A stretch of DNA of 34,567 bases. It comes from JAWAFD01 sp964467175 (lineage in GTDB: Archaea; Micrarchaeota; Micrarchaeia; Anstonellales; J096). The notes under the pieces are model-generated. The model made no database searches, had not been told where the DNA came from, and was given only the letters and a program-made list of their open reading frames with translations. Position numbers and translations under genes: made by a program. The number at the start of each line of letters is the position of its first letter. Position 1 is the first letter of the stretch. The stretch spans positions 1-34,567 of the forward strand of contig CAYXNY010000041.1 in NCBI GenBank assembly GCA_964467175.1, read 5' to 3'. Below are positions 6,995-15,202 of the stretch, one piece after another.

Positions 6995-8476
6995 ATGGGG
7001 GGTGTGGAAAATTCTTTTAAAATGGAAGAGGAGATGGTAGGTACACCCGGCGGGAGAATAGAATGGTTTGGCGGTGAAGGAAAAAACCATGTTAGGTTTG
7101 TTTTTTGGGAAGGAAAGTTTATATTATTCGATGATGCCCTTCTTCATACCTTAAACCAAGGCCTGCACTATTCGCATGCTTTTTTCGAGGGCCAGAGATT
7201 TTATAGGATGGATGATGGGACATGGGTTTCTTTTAGATTTCCTGAACACTTTGCAAGGCTGATAGCGAGCTATTGGGCCATAAAGGGTTATGATTCGTTA
7301 AAGGAGATCGTGCCGATTATAAATTCTGAAAACATCTCCCTCAAAGTTGAAAACCTTTCCGTAGATCAACTCTATGAGCAAGCAGGAGCTTCTTACAAAA
7401 GAGGAACCATACCTATTTTTGTAAAAATCGACGCGGGTAAAAGAGAAAATGCAGAAAAAATTAGGGATGGATTAATAAAAAACATTCCGGATGTCTTGTT
7501 GGAGGATAAAATAGTCGATGTTCCGCTTGTCATGTATGCAGATGGAAGGTCTTATGATATCCAGGACCTTATGGATCTTACAAAAGAGCTTTTTGCCATA
7601 AACGATCTTGATATGCTGGATGCAGAAAGTTTTTACTACAGGCCGTTTGCGACAATCTCAAACTCCCCACTAAAACTCCAAACACTTGGAAAGGAAGTTG
7701 TGCTGGGACTTTTCCCGCTTCCATGGGGCCCATATCTTGGAAAGGGAGATATCCATATGGTAATCGGTCCGTGGAGAAGAATAAGCCCGGAGCAGTTCAA
7801 AACATACGCCAAGATGGCAGGAAATTATACTAACTCTCTTCTTTCTGCAAACCTTTCGCGTGTTTTTGGTTTTGCAGAGGGCATAATGCTGGATGCGGAT
7901 GGAGATGTTGCTGAGGGTTCTGCCATGAACCTGTTCATCGTTAAAGATGGCGTTGTATGCACCCCTCCATTAACTGCAGGCATTCTGCCGGGAATAACGC
8001 GCGATTCTGTAATAAAACTTCTTAGATTTTTAGAGAAAGAAGTTGTTGAGAAAAATATAAGCATTGATGAGTTGCTCTCAGCTGATTCAGTTTTTCTTAC
8101 GGGAACAGCGGCAGAGGTAATGCCGGTTACTACAATTTCTATTCCAAAGAACTTTGAAAAAATGAAAGAATACGACGAGATTTTTTCCCCATCTGGAAAA
8201 TCTACTAAGATAGAACGGATCGAGTTTAGATGTGTTGAATATAAAGATCGTGAAATAGCGGATGAGGTAAAAAACGCATTCTTTGATCTGTTCAATCGCG
8301 GTAGCAAAACAAACAGAGAATTTGGCGATTGGCTTCAGGAAATGCCAAATGATGAGAAAGAAAAGATATGGATGATGAGAAGAGCAATAGAAAACGCTCG
8401 CGACAACGAAGTAAAGAGAGAAATCCAAAACAGAATAAACCAGCTAAAAGGTAAAACCAAAGCGAAGGTTTTTTAA
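6995..8476 (+). CDS. Enlarged class IV (branched-chain type) aminotransferase
   Basis: PLP-dependent aminotransferase of fold type IV, closest by eye to branched-chain aminotransferase (IlvE). The core is intact: FDDALLHTLNQGLHYSHAFFEG (46-66), YYRPF (214-218), catalytic Lys273 in AKMAGNY, the pyridine-N1-binding Glu307 in EGSAMNLF, GITRDSVI, and FLTGTAAEVMPV. At 493 aa it is far longer than the ~300 aa family norm. Extra sequence lies between the EHFARL segment (84-89) and YYRPF (roughly 75 residues more than usual), and there is a basic helical tail of about 85 residues after the last core strand. The canonical GEN of EGSGENLF is AMN. A GGTGA Shine-Dalgarno lies 4 bases before the ATG; ATG 7022 is an alternative start. 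The exact substrate is not certain. Confidence 0.8.
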   Translation: MGGVENSFKMEEEMVGTPGGRIEWFGGEGKNHVRFVFWEGKFILFDDALLHTLNQGLHYSHAFFEGQRFYRMDDGTWVSFRFPEHFARLIASYWAIKGYDSLKEIVPIINSENISLKVENLSVDQLYEQAGASYKRGTIPIFVKIDAGKRENAEKIRDGLIKNIPDVLLEDKIVDVPLVMYADGRSYDIQDLMDLTKELFAINDLDMLDAESFYYRPFATISNSPLKLQTLGKEVVLGLFPLPWGPYLGKGDIHMVIGPWRRISPEQFKTYAKMAGNYTNSLLSANLSRVFGFAEGIMLDADGDVAEGSAMNLFIVKDGVVCTPPLTAGILPGITRDSVIKLLRFLEKEVVEKNISIDELLSADSVFLTGTAAEVMPVTTISIPKNFEKMKEYDEIFSPSGKSTKIERIEFRCVEYKDREIADEVKNAFFDLFNRGSKTNREFGDWLQEMPNDEKEKIWMMRRAIENARDNEVKREIQNRINQLKGKTKAKVF

Positions 8477-8492
8477 TTTTCTTTTTTTATTT
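8469..8492 (+). terminator. T-rich tract after the aminotransferase gene
   Basis: Runs of T (TTTTTT, TTTT, TTTTTTT) directly follow and overlap the aminotransferase stop codon, as in archaeal U-tract terminators. Part of it could instead be promoter sequence for the following lemA gene. Confidence 0.35.
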
Positions 8493-8506
8493 AATCCGGT
8501 GGGCGT

Positions 8507-9079
8507 ATGCTGGAATGGCTTTTGGCAGGAGGATTTGTTGTAGTTTTGCTCGTTGTTTTATTGGTGGTACTTGCATATGTTATATATGTTTATAACAAAC
8601 TTATCACACTCGACCAGAATATAAAGAATGCATTTGCTCAGATCAGCGTCCAGCTTAAGATGAGGACGGACCTTATTCCAAACCTTGTTGAAACAGTAAA
8701 GGGATACGCTAAGCATGAGAGAACTGTTTTTGAAAATGTTACAAAGGCAAGGGCGGCGATAATGAAGGCCAAAACACCCGGAGAGATGGCTGAGGCAGAC
8801 AACATGCTCACGGGTGCTTTGAAATCCCTATTTGCGGTTGCGGAGAACTACCCAAAGCTCAGGGCAAACAAGAATTTCCTTCAGCTTCAGGAAAAATTAG
8901 GAGAAATCGAGCAGAAGATTGCGTACGCAAGGCAGTCATACAACGATACAATTACGATGTACAACCGGCTCGTCCTCTATTTCCCGAGCAAAATAATTGC
9001 AGGCATGCTTGGGCATAAAGAAAAAGAGTATTTCGAAATTCCGGAAAAGGAAAAAGAGGCACCAAAGGTTAAGTTCTAG
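8507..9079 (+). CDS. LemA family membrane protein
   Basis: The 190-aa protein has an N-terminal transmembrane helix (about 5-28) followed by the LemA helical domain: YNKLITLDQNIKNAFAQISVQLKMR, then DLIPNLVETVKGYAKHE, and the C-terminal RQSYNDTITMYNRLV motif. LemA proteins are widespread in bacteria and archaea; they are membrane-anchored helical bundles of uncertain role. A GGTGGG Shine-Dalgarno precedes the ATG by a few bases. No partner such as a TPM-domain or HtpX gene is adjacent. Length is normal. Confidence 0.93.
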   Translation: MLEWLLAGGFVVVLLVVLLVVLAYVIYVYNKLITLDQNIKNAFAQISVQLKMRTDLIPNLVETVKGYAKHERTVFENVTKARAAIMKAKTPGEMAEADNMLTGALKSLFAVAENYPKLRANKNFLQLQEKLGEIEQKIAYARQSYNDTITMYNRLVLYFPSKIIAGMLGHKEKEYFEIPEKEKEAPKVKF

Positions 9080-9082
9080 CAT

Positions 9083-9850
9083 CTATCCTTTTGGCATTCT
9101 TCCTTTTGGTTTTTTTGCTTTTAAGTCAGGATAAGCCTTCTCAAGCATCTGTATAGTAGGATAGGGCGTAATGCCGTATGCATCAAAAACAGCATGGACG
9201 TTTGCAGCCGTTTGCTTTTCGTCGTCGCTTTCTGCATTCTTTAGCATTTCAACAAGATTTTTTATGCTCTTTCCTTTGCTGGTTTTTATGTTTGCGTTTA
9301 TTTTTGCGAACTGGAAAGTTTTTGGAACTACCGTTGTGCATATGCTGCTCAATATTCCGCCTATTTCATACTCCTCAGAACCCGGGACGGTTAGTTTTTT
9401 TATCGCAACCCATTCTTTGTATTTTCCTATGAAAACGATCTGATCATCCGGCTCTTTTTCTTTTTGTTCAATCTCAAAATCAGAAAGCATCTTTGCCGTT
9501 AACCTGTACGGAACGCCGAAAATCCTCAGTATTTTGCTGAAAAAATAGCTCTCAGCAGCCGGCCTCAATTCCTTTTTTTCTCCGCACGCCTTTTCGAGCA
9601 TTTCGCTTGGTTTAAATTTTTCCAAAAAAACAACCATCTCTTTTATTCCTTTCCCGCCCGCGCCCCGTATCGCCCCATCAACAACTTCTGTATTCATCCC
9701 GCAGTGCATGTACGCCTTATCTTCTATTTCATCGGCTGTTTTTGCGAGCGCGTACGCAACATTTCCATCGTTTTTTCCTTCTAGCTCAAATGTGTAGCCG
9801 AACTTCCATCCTTTGTATGCCCCCCAAGTTTCTATGCAGTCCGGAATCAT
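9083..9850 (-). CDS. Unknown archaeal protein with two tandem related domains (possibly DUF2666)
   Basis: The 255-aa soluble protein has two halves that look related. GAYKGW near the N terminus matches GKYKEW in the second half, each followed after ~20 residues by an Ala/Gly-rich helix, and GGKGIKEMVVFLEKF matches KGKSIKNLVEMLKNA. The second half (IVFIGKYKEWVAIKKLTV) resembles what I remember of the archaeal family DUF2666, but I cannot confirm this. No catalytic motif is visible. The C-terminal tail is Lys/Pro-rich. It is divergent from purH, with one AT box (9884-9892) about 35-37 bp from both start codons, and it converges on lemA with only a 3-bp gap. Confidence 0.7.
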   Translation of the reverse strand: MIPDCIETWGAYKGWKFGYTFELEGKNDGNVAYALAKTADEIEDKAYMHCGMNTEVVDGAIRGAGGKGIKEMVVFLEKFKPSEMLEKACGEKKELRPAAESYFFSKILRIFGVPYRLTAKMLSDFEIEQKEKEPDDQIVFIGKYKEWVAIKKLTVPGSEEYEIGGILSSICTTVVPKTFQFAKINANIKTSKGKSIKNLVEMLKNAESDDEKQTAANVHAVFDAYGITPYPTIQMLEKAYPDLKAKKPKGRMPKG

Positions 9851-9922
9851 AAAACCACGATTTTTTTGCTTCGCACAAAAATACTTAAATAACTTTCCAT
9901 TGTAGTATTTTAAACGGATTCT

Positions 9923-11473
9923 ATGAAAAATAAAAACTCCGAGGAAAGATTCGCGCTTTTAAGCGTCTATGAAAAAAGAGGAATAACAGAGCTCGCCTCC
10001 TCGCTCGCTGCTCTGGGGTATACTATACTCTCTACCGGAGGAACGGCCAAGGAGCTGAAAAGCAGGAACATTCCTGTAACTGATATAACGAGCCTTACGG
10101 ATTTTCCCGAGCTTTTTGATGGGAGGGTGAAAACGCTCCACCCCAAAATACATGGAGGGATTCTGTACAGGCGGGAGGTTGAGCGGGACAGGATTGACGC
10201 GGAAAAGCATGGAATAAAAAACATAGAGATTGTTGCTGTTAATCTCTATCCTTTTGAGGATGGATTGAACAAGAAGCTGAACAAAGAGGAGATGGTAGAG
10301 CTGATAGATATAGGCGGGCCCGCGCTCCTCAGGGCCGCGGCAAAAAACTACAAAAATGTCCTTGTTCTCTCTTCCCCCTCCCAGTATGATGAGTTTTTAA
10401 AAAAACTGAAAGCGGGCAGAGCGGATGAGGAATACCGGCTTTCGCTCGCAGTTGAAGCGTGGAATGCTGTAAGCCATTATGATATTTTGATAGAGAGATA
10501 TTTTTCAGAAATGGCTGGGAGAAAAAATCACCCGCGCTATCTCAACCTCGCATTTGAAAAAAAACTAGACCTGAGATACGGCGAAAATCCGCACCAAAAT
10601 GCCGAATTATATGCAGACCCGCATTACGAAAATTCATCCATCCCTTCCGCAGAGCAGCTGCAGGGAAAACAGCTTTCCTACAACAACATTCTAGATGCGG
10701 ATTCTGCGTTGAAACTCCTGCGGGAGTTTGATGAACCGACAGCCGTAATAATAAAGCACAACAATCCGTGCGGGGTTGCAAGCTCTGAAAATGTTGTTGA
10801 AGCTTTTAAGGTTGCGAGGTCCGTTGACCCCGAGGCGGCATTCGGAGGGGTAATAGGCGTCAACAGAACTGTTGATGAAAGCCTTGCAAAAGAGATAACC
10901 TCAAAGTTTGCCGAGATCGTGGTCGCTCCGGAATATACAAAAGAAGCGATTGAAATATTCTCAGAAAAGAAAAACCTCCGTATCTTGAAAATTAAGATAA
11001 ACAAAGGCATGCCGCATCGCACCTACCGGTCTGTTGACGGCGGGATTCTTGCGCAGGATTCCGACGATATTCTTTTCCAAAGGTTTGATGTAGTTACGAA
11101 AAGAAAACCTAGCGAGGAAGAAAAAATGGCTATGCTCTATGCCTGGAAGGTAGTGAAGCATGTGAAATCAAATGCGATAGTTTACGCACGTTCAAACAAG
11201 GCAGTCGGAATAGGCGCAGGGCAGATGAAAAGGATAGATGCGGCAAAACTCGGCGCCATGATAGCAAAAGATTTTGGGGAGAAGCTCAGCGGATGCGCGA
11301 TGGCAAGCGACGCGTTCTTTCCGTTCAGGGACGGAATAGACTACGCAGCATCTCTCGGCGTAAAGGCAGTAATACAGCCCGGAGGTTCGATAAACGATAA
11401 AGAAGTCATCGCGGCTGCGGATGAACATGGAATGACTATGGTTTTCACCGGCACAAGGCATTTCAGGCATTAG
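9923..11473 (+). CDS. purH: Bifunctional AICAR transformylase / IMP cyclohydrolase
   Basis: Catalyses the last two steps of IMP synthesis: formylation of AICAR from 10-formyl-THF, then ring closure. The 516-aa protein has the normal bifunctional length. The N-terminal MGS-like cyclohydrolase domain contains ALLSVYEKRGI, LSTGGTAK and RVKTLHPKIHGGIL. The C-terminal transformylase domain has RYGENPHQ (218-225) and KHNNPCG (278-284, catalytic Lys and His). Many archaea use the unrelated PurP/PurO, so the bacterial-type fused enzyme is notable and may have been acquired by transfer. No other pur gene is in the window. The 3' end overlaps the convergent flavoprotein gene by 4 bp. Confidence 0.96.
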   Translation: MKNKNSEERFALLSVYEKRGITELASSLAALGYTILSTGGTAKELKSRNIPVTDITSLTDFPELFDGRVKTLHPKIHGGILYRREVERDRIDAEKHGIKNIEIVAVNLYPFEDGLNKKLNKEEMVELIDIGGPALLRAAAKNYKNVLVLSSPSQYDEFLKKLKAGRADEEYRLSLAVEAWNAVSHYDILIERYFSEMAGRKNHPRYLNLAFEKKLDLRYGENPHQNAELYADPHYENSSIPSAEQLQGKQLSYNNILDADSALKLLREFDEPTAVIIKHNNPCGVASSENVVEAFKVARSVDPEAAFGGVIGVNRTVDESLAKEITSKFAEIVVAPEYTKEAIEIFSEKKNLRILKIKINKGMPHRTYRSVDGGILAQDSDDILFQRFDVVTKRKPSEEEKMAMLYAWKVVKHVKSNAIVYARSNKAVGIGAGQMKRIDAAKLGAMIAKDFGEKLSGCAMASDAFFPFRDGIDYAASLGVKAVIQPGGSINDKEVIAAADEHGMTMVFTGTRHFRH

Positions 11474-12858
11474 CCCTGTTGAACTTTTGCCCCAGTTCTT
11501 CTCAAAATTTCTCTCGCAGCGATAATGCCCGTGACCGCTGCGCCGTTTATCCCTCCGCTAACCCCAGCCCCATCCCCAACAGTGAAAAGGTTTTTTATTT
11601 TAGTTGTCTCTAGCTGTTTTGTTATTTCCAATCTAACTGATTTAAATTTGACTTCCGGCGCATACAGCAATGTTCCATCTTCATTCACCCCCGGGATCAC
11701 TCCGGCAAGCTTGTCCAGCCCCTCCACAATGTCCTCAACAATTCTCGCGGGCATCGCCATGCTTATATCCCCCGGGGTGACGTCCTTCTCTGTCGGCTCA
11801 ACATAGCTCTTCTCAATCCTCTCCCATGTGCTCCGTCTTCCTCTTTTCAAATCGCCCAGCCTCTGCACTATCGCCTTTCCCCCTCCTATCGTTGTCGCAA
11901 GTTTGCATATGCTTTCTCCATACAAAGTTGTGTTTTCTACCGGGTGCGTCAAATAAACCCTCACCAGGAATGCAAAATTCGTGTTGTTGCTCTTCTTATT
12001 CTTCATGCTGTGGCCGTTTACAGAAACAAACTTTCCATAATTTTCTGTTATCACGTAGCCGTATGGGTTTGTGCAGAAAGTTCTGACAAAATCGTCGTAC
12101 TTTTTAGTTCTTATGTGGAATTTCGGGTCCCAGTTTACTTTTGTAACATCCTCCATTACCTCATTCAAGACCTCGACCCTCACTCCGATATCAAGCGGGC
12201 CGTACCTGAAGGGAATCCCCAATTTTTTTGCGAGCTCAAGCAGCCATGCCGAGCCGGCCCTTCCGGGCGCGAGAACCGCACAGTCTGCCTCCATTCTCGT
12301 TTTCTTCCCGCCCTTCTTTTTTACCGCCACCCCAGCAACCTTCCCATTTTTTATTATTACATCCGTCGCTTCAGTTTCAGTAAAAAATTTCCCTCCGAAT
12401 TTTTCTATTTTTTTCTTTATCCTTTTCACAACCTCTGGAAGCTGGTCGCTTCCAACATGCTTCTGCTTTATAGGGATGTATTTCACTCCCGCCCTCAGCG
12501 CTTTTTTGTAAAGCTCTTCGGATTTTGGGTGGATCTTCGCCCTTCCATCCACCCCTGCTTCCGTAAAGATGCTGTCAACATACTCCATGTATTCTTCCGC
12601 TGCGCTCTGCGGGAGAAATTCGAGCATGTTCCCGCCGATTTCAGGGTGCAGGTTAATTTTTCCATCAGAAAATGTTCCGCTCCCACCCATTCCGCGTATA
12701 TAGTGGTATCCTGCTTTTTCCGGGTCTTTCATCATCTGTTTTCTTTCTTCAATATCAAGGCCCATGTCAACAGCAATAACCTCTGCGCCGTGCTTTGCGA
12801 GTTCATAGGCAGCAAACATGCCCGCAGGGCCGGCACCGACAACGATCACCCTAACCAT
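11470..12858 (-). CDS. FAD-dependent dehydrogenase, COG2509 type
   Basis: The 462-aa flavoprotein has an N-terminal Rossmann dinucleotide fold (VRVIVVGAGPAGMFAAYELAKHG, glycines at 8-13), a GMGGSGTFSDGKINL segment typical of the COG2509 family, and a C-terminal FAD signature (NLFTVGDGAGVSGGINGAAVTG). The biological substrate of this family is not established. It is followed in the operon direction by no gene (purH converges), and preceded by the small membrane protein gene with a 1-bp gap, so the two are probably co-transcribed with the secreted protein further upstream. Confidence 0.88.
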   Translation of the reverse strand: MVRVIVVGAGPAGMFAAYELAKHGAEVIAVDMGLDIEERKQMMKDPEKAGYHYIRGMGGSGTFSDGKINLHPEIGGNMLEFLPQSAAEEYMEYVDSIFTEAGVDGRAKIHPKSEELYKKALRAGVKYIPIKQKHVGSDQLPEVVKRIKKKIEKFGGKFFTETEATDVIIKNGKVAGVAVKKKGGKKTRMEADCAVLAPGRAGSAWLLELAKKLGIPFRYGPLDIGVRVEVLNEVMEDVTKVNWDPKFHIRTKKYDDFVRTFCTNPYGYVITENYGKFVSVNGHSMKNKKSNNTNFAFLVRVYLTHPVENTTLYGESICKLATTIGGGKAIVQRLGDLKRGRRSTWERIEKSYVEPTEKDVTPGDISMAMPARIVEDIVEGLDKLAGVIPGVNEDGTLLYAPEVKFKSVRLEITKQLETTKIKNLFTVGDGAGVSGGINGAAVTGIIAAREILRRTGAKVQQG

Positions 12859-12859
12859 C

Positions 12860-13246
12860 CTATCCCCTCTTTTCCATTTCTTTCTTCACTAGGATATTCA
12901 TCCACACCCCAAGAATTGTCGCCGCTATAAAAAATAAAAACTGCAGCCAATCCCCAAGAACATAGTAAAGGCTATAACCCCCTAATGCGTTGAAAATCGG
13001 AAGGACCTGCGCTATGTTGTAGTGTTTTTTGATCCACGCCACCTGAAGCGCGAGTGGAAGAAGCAGAAAAAAGAAAAAGAAGCTCCAAAATATAATGTCT
13101 GCGCTCGCTTCGTCAAGCCTATACCCTCCTTTTACATCAAGCAATGCAAGGAGCACAACAAAAAGCAGCGAAAATAGCGGAAAATACATGAATACCAGTT
13201 GTCCCTCTTTTTCCTCCGCGCCAGCCCAATCCTTTTTTACATCCAT
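12860..13246 (-). CDS. Small multi-pass membrane protein, unknown
   Basis: The 128-aa protein has hydrophobic segments at about 17-37, 50-70 and 100-119, with a weaker one near 80-97, and short charged ends, so it is a three- or four-helix integral membrane protein. The frame is open to 13303, but the ATG at 13246 (MDVKKDWAGAEEK) overlaps the end of the preceding gene by 10 bp and gives a normal cytoplasmic N terminus. I do not recognise the family. Tight coupling to the exported protein upstream and the flavoprotein downstream suggests one transcript. Confidence 0.7.
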   Translation of the reverse strand: MDVKKDWAGAEEKEGQLVFMYFPLFSLLFVVLLALLDVKGGYRLDEASADIIFWSFFFFFLLLPLALQVAWIKKHYNIAQVLPIFNALGGYSLYYVLGDWLQFLFFIAATILGVWMNILVKKEMEKRG

Positions 13247-13845
13247 TTTCTCATCCCCAATAAAGTGGCACAAACTAGTGCAAAAAGAATTGTCGCGGCG
13301 CATGGTTTTTCTTCGGATTTCTGCTCCTCCTGCCTCTCAACTTTTATCGGAGAAGGTTTGCTTTCCGGTTGTTCAGCTTCGCCGCTCGCATTCTCTTCCG
13401 GCATTCCTTCGCTTTCATTCTCCTCAGGTGCCGGCGGGATGACTGTTTCCACATTGCGCATGATGTAAAACCCCTCCTCCCCTTCTTTGCATTCATCCAC
13501 ATTGAAATTTATCAGCATCTTTCTGTAGGTGGGTTTGTCTATTCTTATCTGGAATAGCTTCGTCATGAATTTATAGTTTCCAGTAAACCAAAGACGGGCT
13601 TTTCCTTCCTTATCCGTTACGCCATTGTTGAGAACTCCATATTCGTACATCAAAAAAACCGTTGCGTTGTCTATCGGCTTCCAATCATACAGAAAAACAT
13701 CAACCGTTTTGTTTTCGCATGCCACATAAATGTTTCCTGTAAATGAGTATATCTCGCTCTTGTTTTCCAGTTCAAATTCCTCCATCGCAACTGTTTTTGC
13801 GAATGCAAAGGAAAGCAGAAGAAAAACAAACAGCAGTTTCTTCAT
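13237..13845 (-). CDS. Predicted exported, C-terminally anchored protein
   Basis: The 202-aa protein begins with a signal peptide (MKKLLFVFLLLSFAFA). A beta-rich domain follows (about 25-130) that looks like an Ig-like or carboxypeptidase-regulatory-like fold (IDNATVFLMYEYGVLNNGVTD, then EGKARLWFTG). Next comes a Glu/Pro/Ser-rich stalk (about 136-178) and a C-terminal hydrophobic helix with a short basic tail. This is the usual plan of an archaeal surface protein anchored by a C-terminal segment. It shares one AT box (about 13867-13877) with the divergent antiporter gene. The function is unknown. Confidence 0.75.
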   Translation of the reverse strand: MKKLLFVFLLLSFAFAKTVAMEEFELENKSEIYSFTGNIYVACENKTVDVFLYDWKPIDNATVFLMYEYGVLNNGVTDKEGKARLWFTGNYKFMTKLFQIRIDKPTYRKMLINFNVDECKEGEEGFYIMRNVETVIPPAPEENESEGMPEENASGEAEQPESKPSPIKVERQEEQKSEEKPCAATILFALVCATLLGMRKWM

Positions 13846-13866
13846 GCGTTGATTTCACCAGTTAGG

Positions 13867-13877
13867 TTTAAAAAATA
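13867..13877. promoter_or_regulatory. Shared AT box between exported protein and antiporter genes
   Basis: A TTTAAAAAATA-type box is centred at about 13872, 24 bp before the antiporter ATG at 13896 and 27 bp before the exported-protein ATG at 13845. It is the only AT box in the 50-bp gap and can act as a TATA box on either strand. Confidence 0.5.
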
Positions 13878-13895
13878 TGCCCGCAATTCTGTTTC

Positions 13896-15119
13896 ATGTA
13901 TGATGCCTTTTTTCTGCTCGGCCTAACAATAATTCTCGGCTGGATTTCTGTCTATGTTCTTAAAAAATACTACATTTCCCAGGTTCTTCTCCTCATGCTT
14001 TTCGGTTTTTTACTCGGGCCGGTGTTTAATGTGGTTGACATCTCCGAGCAGGCGATAATACGCGCCATCTATCCGTTTATGTCTGTTCTTGCCTTGATTA
14101 TCCTCCTTTTTGATGCAGGCATTTCCTTTAAACTTCACAATATTTTCCAGACCCTAAACAAAACAACCATATTCGCCTGCCTGGTTTTTATTTTATCCGT
14201 GCTTTTTACGCTTATTCTTATGCCAATACTAAATCTGGACATCTTACACGCCATGATAATCGGCGCCACTCTCGGCGGGACATCCTCTGCGATAGTTGTT
14301 TCCATGCTCGAACCATTAAAAGTTCCGGATGAAACCTCCTCGCTCGTAATCCTGGAATCAGTCATCACCGATGTTCTTGTAATAATCAGTGTTTTTGTTC
14401 TTATACAGATTTCGCAGGCATCCGTCATTTCATTCAACGCCGTCCTTAATGACATTGTAGCATCCTTTGCAATCGCCATTATATTCGGGGCTTTTGCGGC
14501 ATATGCGTGGTATAAACTCATGAGCCGGCTCCCCACTTTCGGTTTCGATTACATGCTTACGCTTGCAGTCTTGTTCATTGTTTATGCCGCAAACGAGGCT
14601 ATAAATTCCAGCGGCGGGCTTTCTGTTTTTGTTTTTTCGCTTGCTTTCGCCAATTTCAAGCAGGCCCCGGAGTATTTTTCTTCTGAAAGAAAGCCGATGG
14701 AGGAAAAGAAGATACGAACAATGCAGTATGAAATCACATTCTTTGTAAGGACATTCTTCTTCACGTACATAGGCCTGCTCTACCCGCTTTTCAAGTTTGA
14801 CTTCGTCTACTTTATTGTGAGCATACTGCTTGTGGCGTTATACCTGGCCGCGAGATATATTGTATTTAAGTATATGCTCATTAAAAACAAAAAATTCGAA
14901 AACATAATTGTTTTTATGTTCCCGCGCGGGTTAGCGGCGGCGGTTATGGTTGGAATAGTAGCCAGCTCAGGCATAATCATCCCGGGCTTCGAAATAATAG
15001 CATTTACGGTGATATTCCTCACCAATTTAATAGCGACTATTGCTGTTTTTGTGAAGCAAAGGGAGACAAACAAAAAATTTTCTGAAGAGGAAAGCGCGGA
15101 AATAAAAAAGAAAAAATAG
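13896..15119 (+). CDS. Cation:proton antiporter (CPA family)
   Basis: The 407-aa integral membrane protein has about 11-12 hydrophobic segments. It contains family signatures: LMLFGFLLGPVFN, LILLFDAGISFKL, ATLGGTSSAIVVSML (the conserved GGTSSA turn) and ESVITDVLVII, whose Asp is at the position of the ion-binding Asp of CPA exchangers. It probably exchanges Na+ or K+ for H+ to control internal pH and salt. The tail after the last helix is short and charged, with no TrkA/RCK domain. The stop codon overlaps the 3' end of the tRNA-Thr gene on the opposite strand. Confidence 0.9.
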   Translation: MYDAFFLLGLTIILGWISVYVLKKYYISQVLLLMLFGFLLGPVFNVVDISEQAIIRAIYPFMSVLALIILLFDAGISFKLHNIFQTLNKTTIFACLVFILSVLFTLILMPILNLDILHAMIIGATLGGTSSAIVVSMLEPLKVPDETSSLVILESVITDVLVIISVFVLIQISQASVISFNAVLNDIVASFAIAIIFGAFAAYAWYKLMSRLPTFGFDYMLTLAVLFIVYAANEAINSSGGLSVFVFSLAFANFKQAPEYFSSERKPMEEKKIRTMQYEITFFVRTFFFTYIGLLYPLFKFDFVYFIVSILLVALYLAARYIVFKYMLIKNKKFENIIVFMFPRGLAAAVMVGIVASSGIIIPGFEIIAFTVIFLTNLIATIAVFVKQRETNKKFSEEESAEIKKKK

Positions 15120-15191
15120 CCCCAGAAGGGATTTGAACCCTTGACCTGCCGATTACAAGTCGGCCGCTCTACCAGGCTGAGCTACTGAGGC
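15118..15191 (-). tRNA. tRNA-Thr (UGU anticodon)
   Basis: Read on the minus strand, 74 nt fold as a standard cloverleaf: acceptor GCCTCAG/CTGGGGC, D stem GCTC/GAGC, anticodon stem GCCGA/TCGGC with loop CTTGTAA, T stem AAGGG/CCCTT with loop TTCAAAT, and discriminator T. The anticodon TGT (plus coordinates 15155-15157) reads ACA. CCA is not encoded and there is no intron. The final 2 bases overlap the antiporter stop codon. Confidence 0.94.
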
Positions 15192-15202
15192 GCAAGAATA
15201 TA

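Noticed and set aside
11944..12930. 328-aa plus-strand frame over the COG2509 gene
   Set aside because: Antisense of a clear flavoprotein; composition is atypical.
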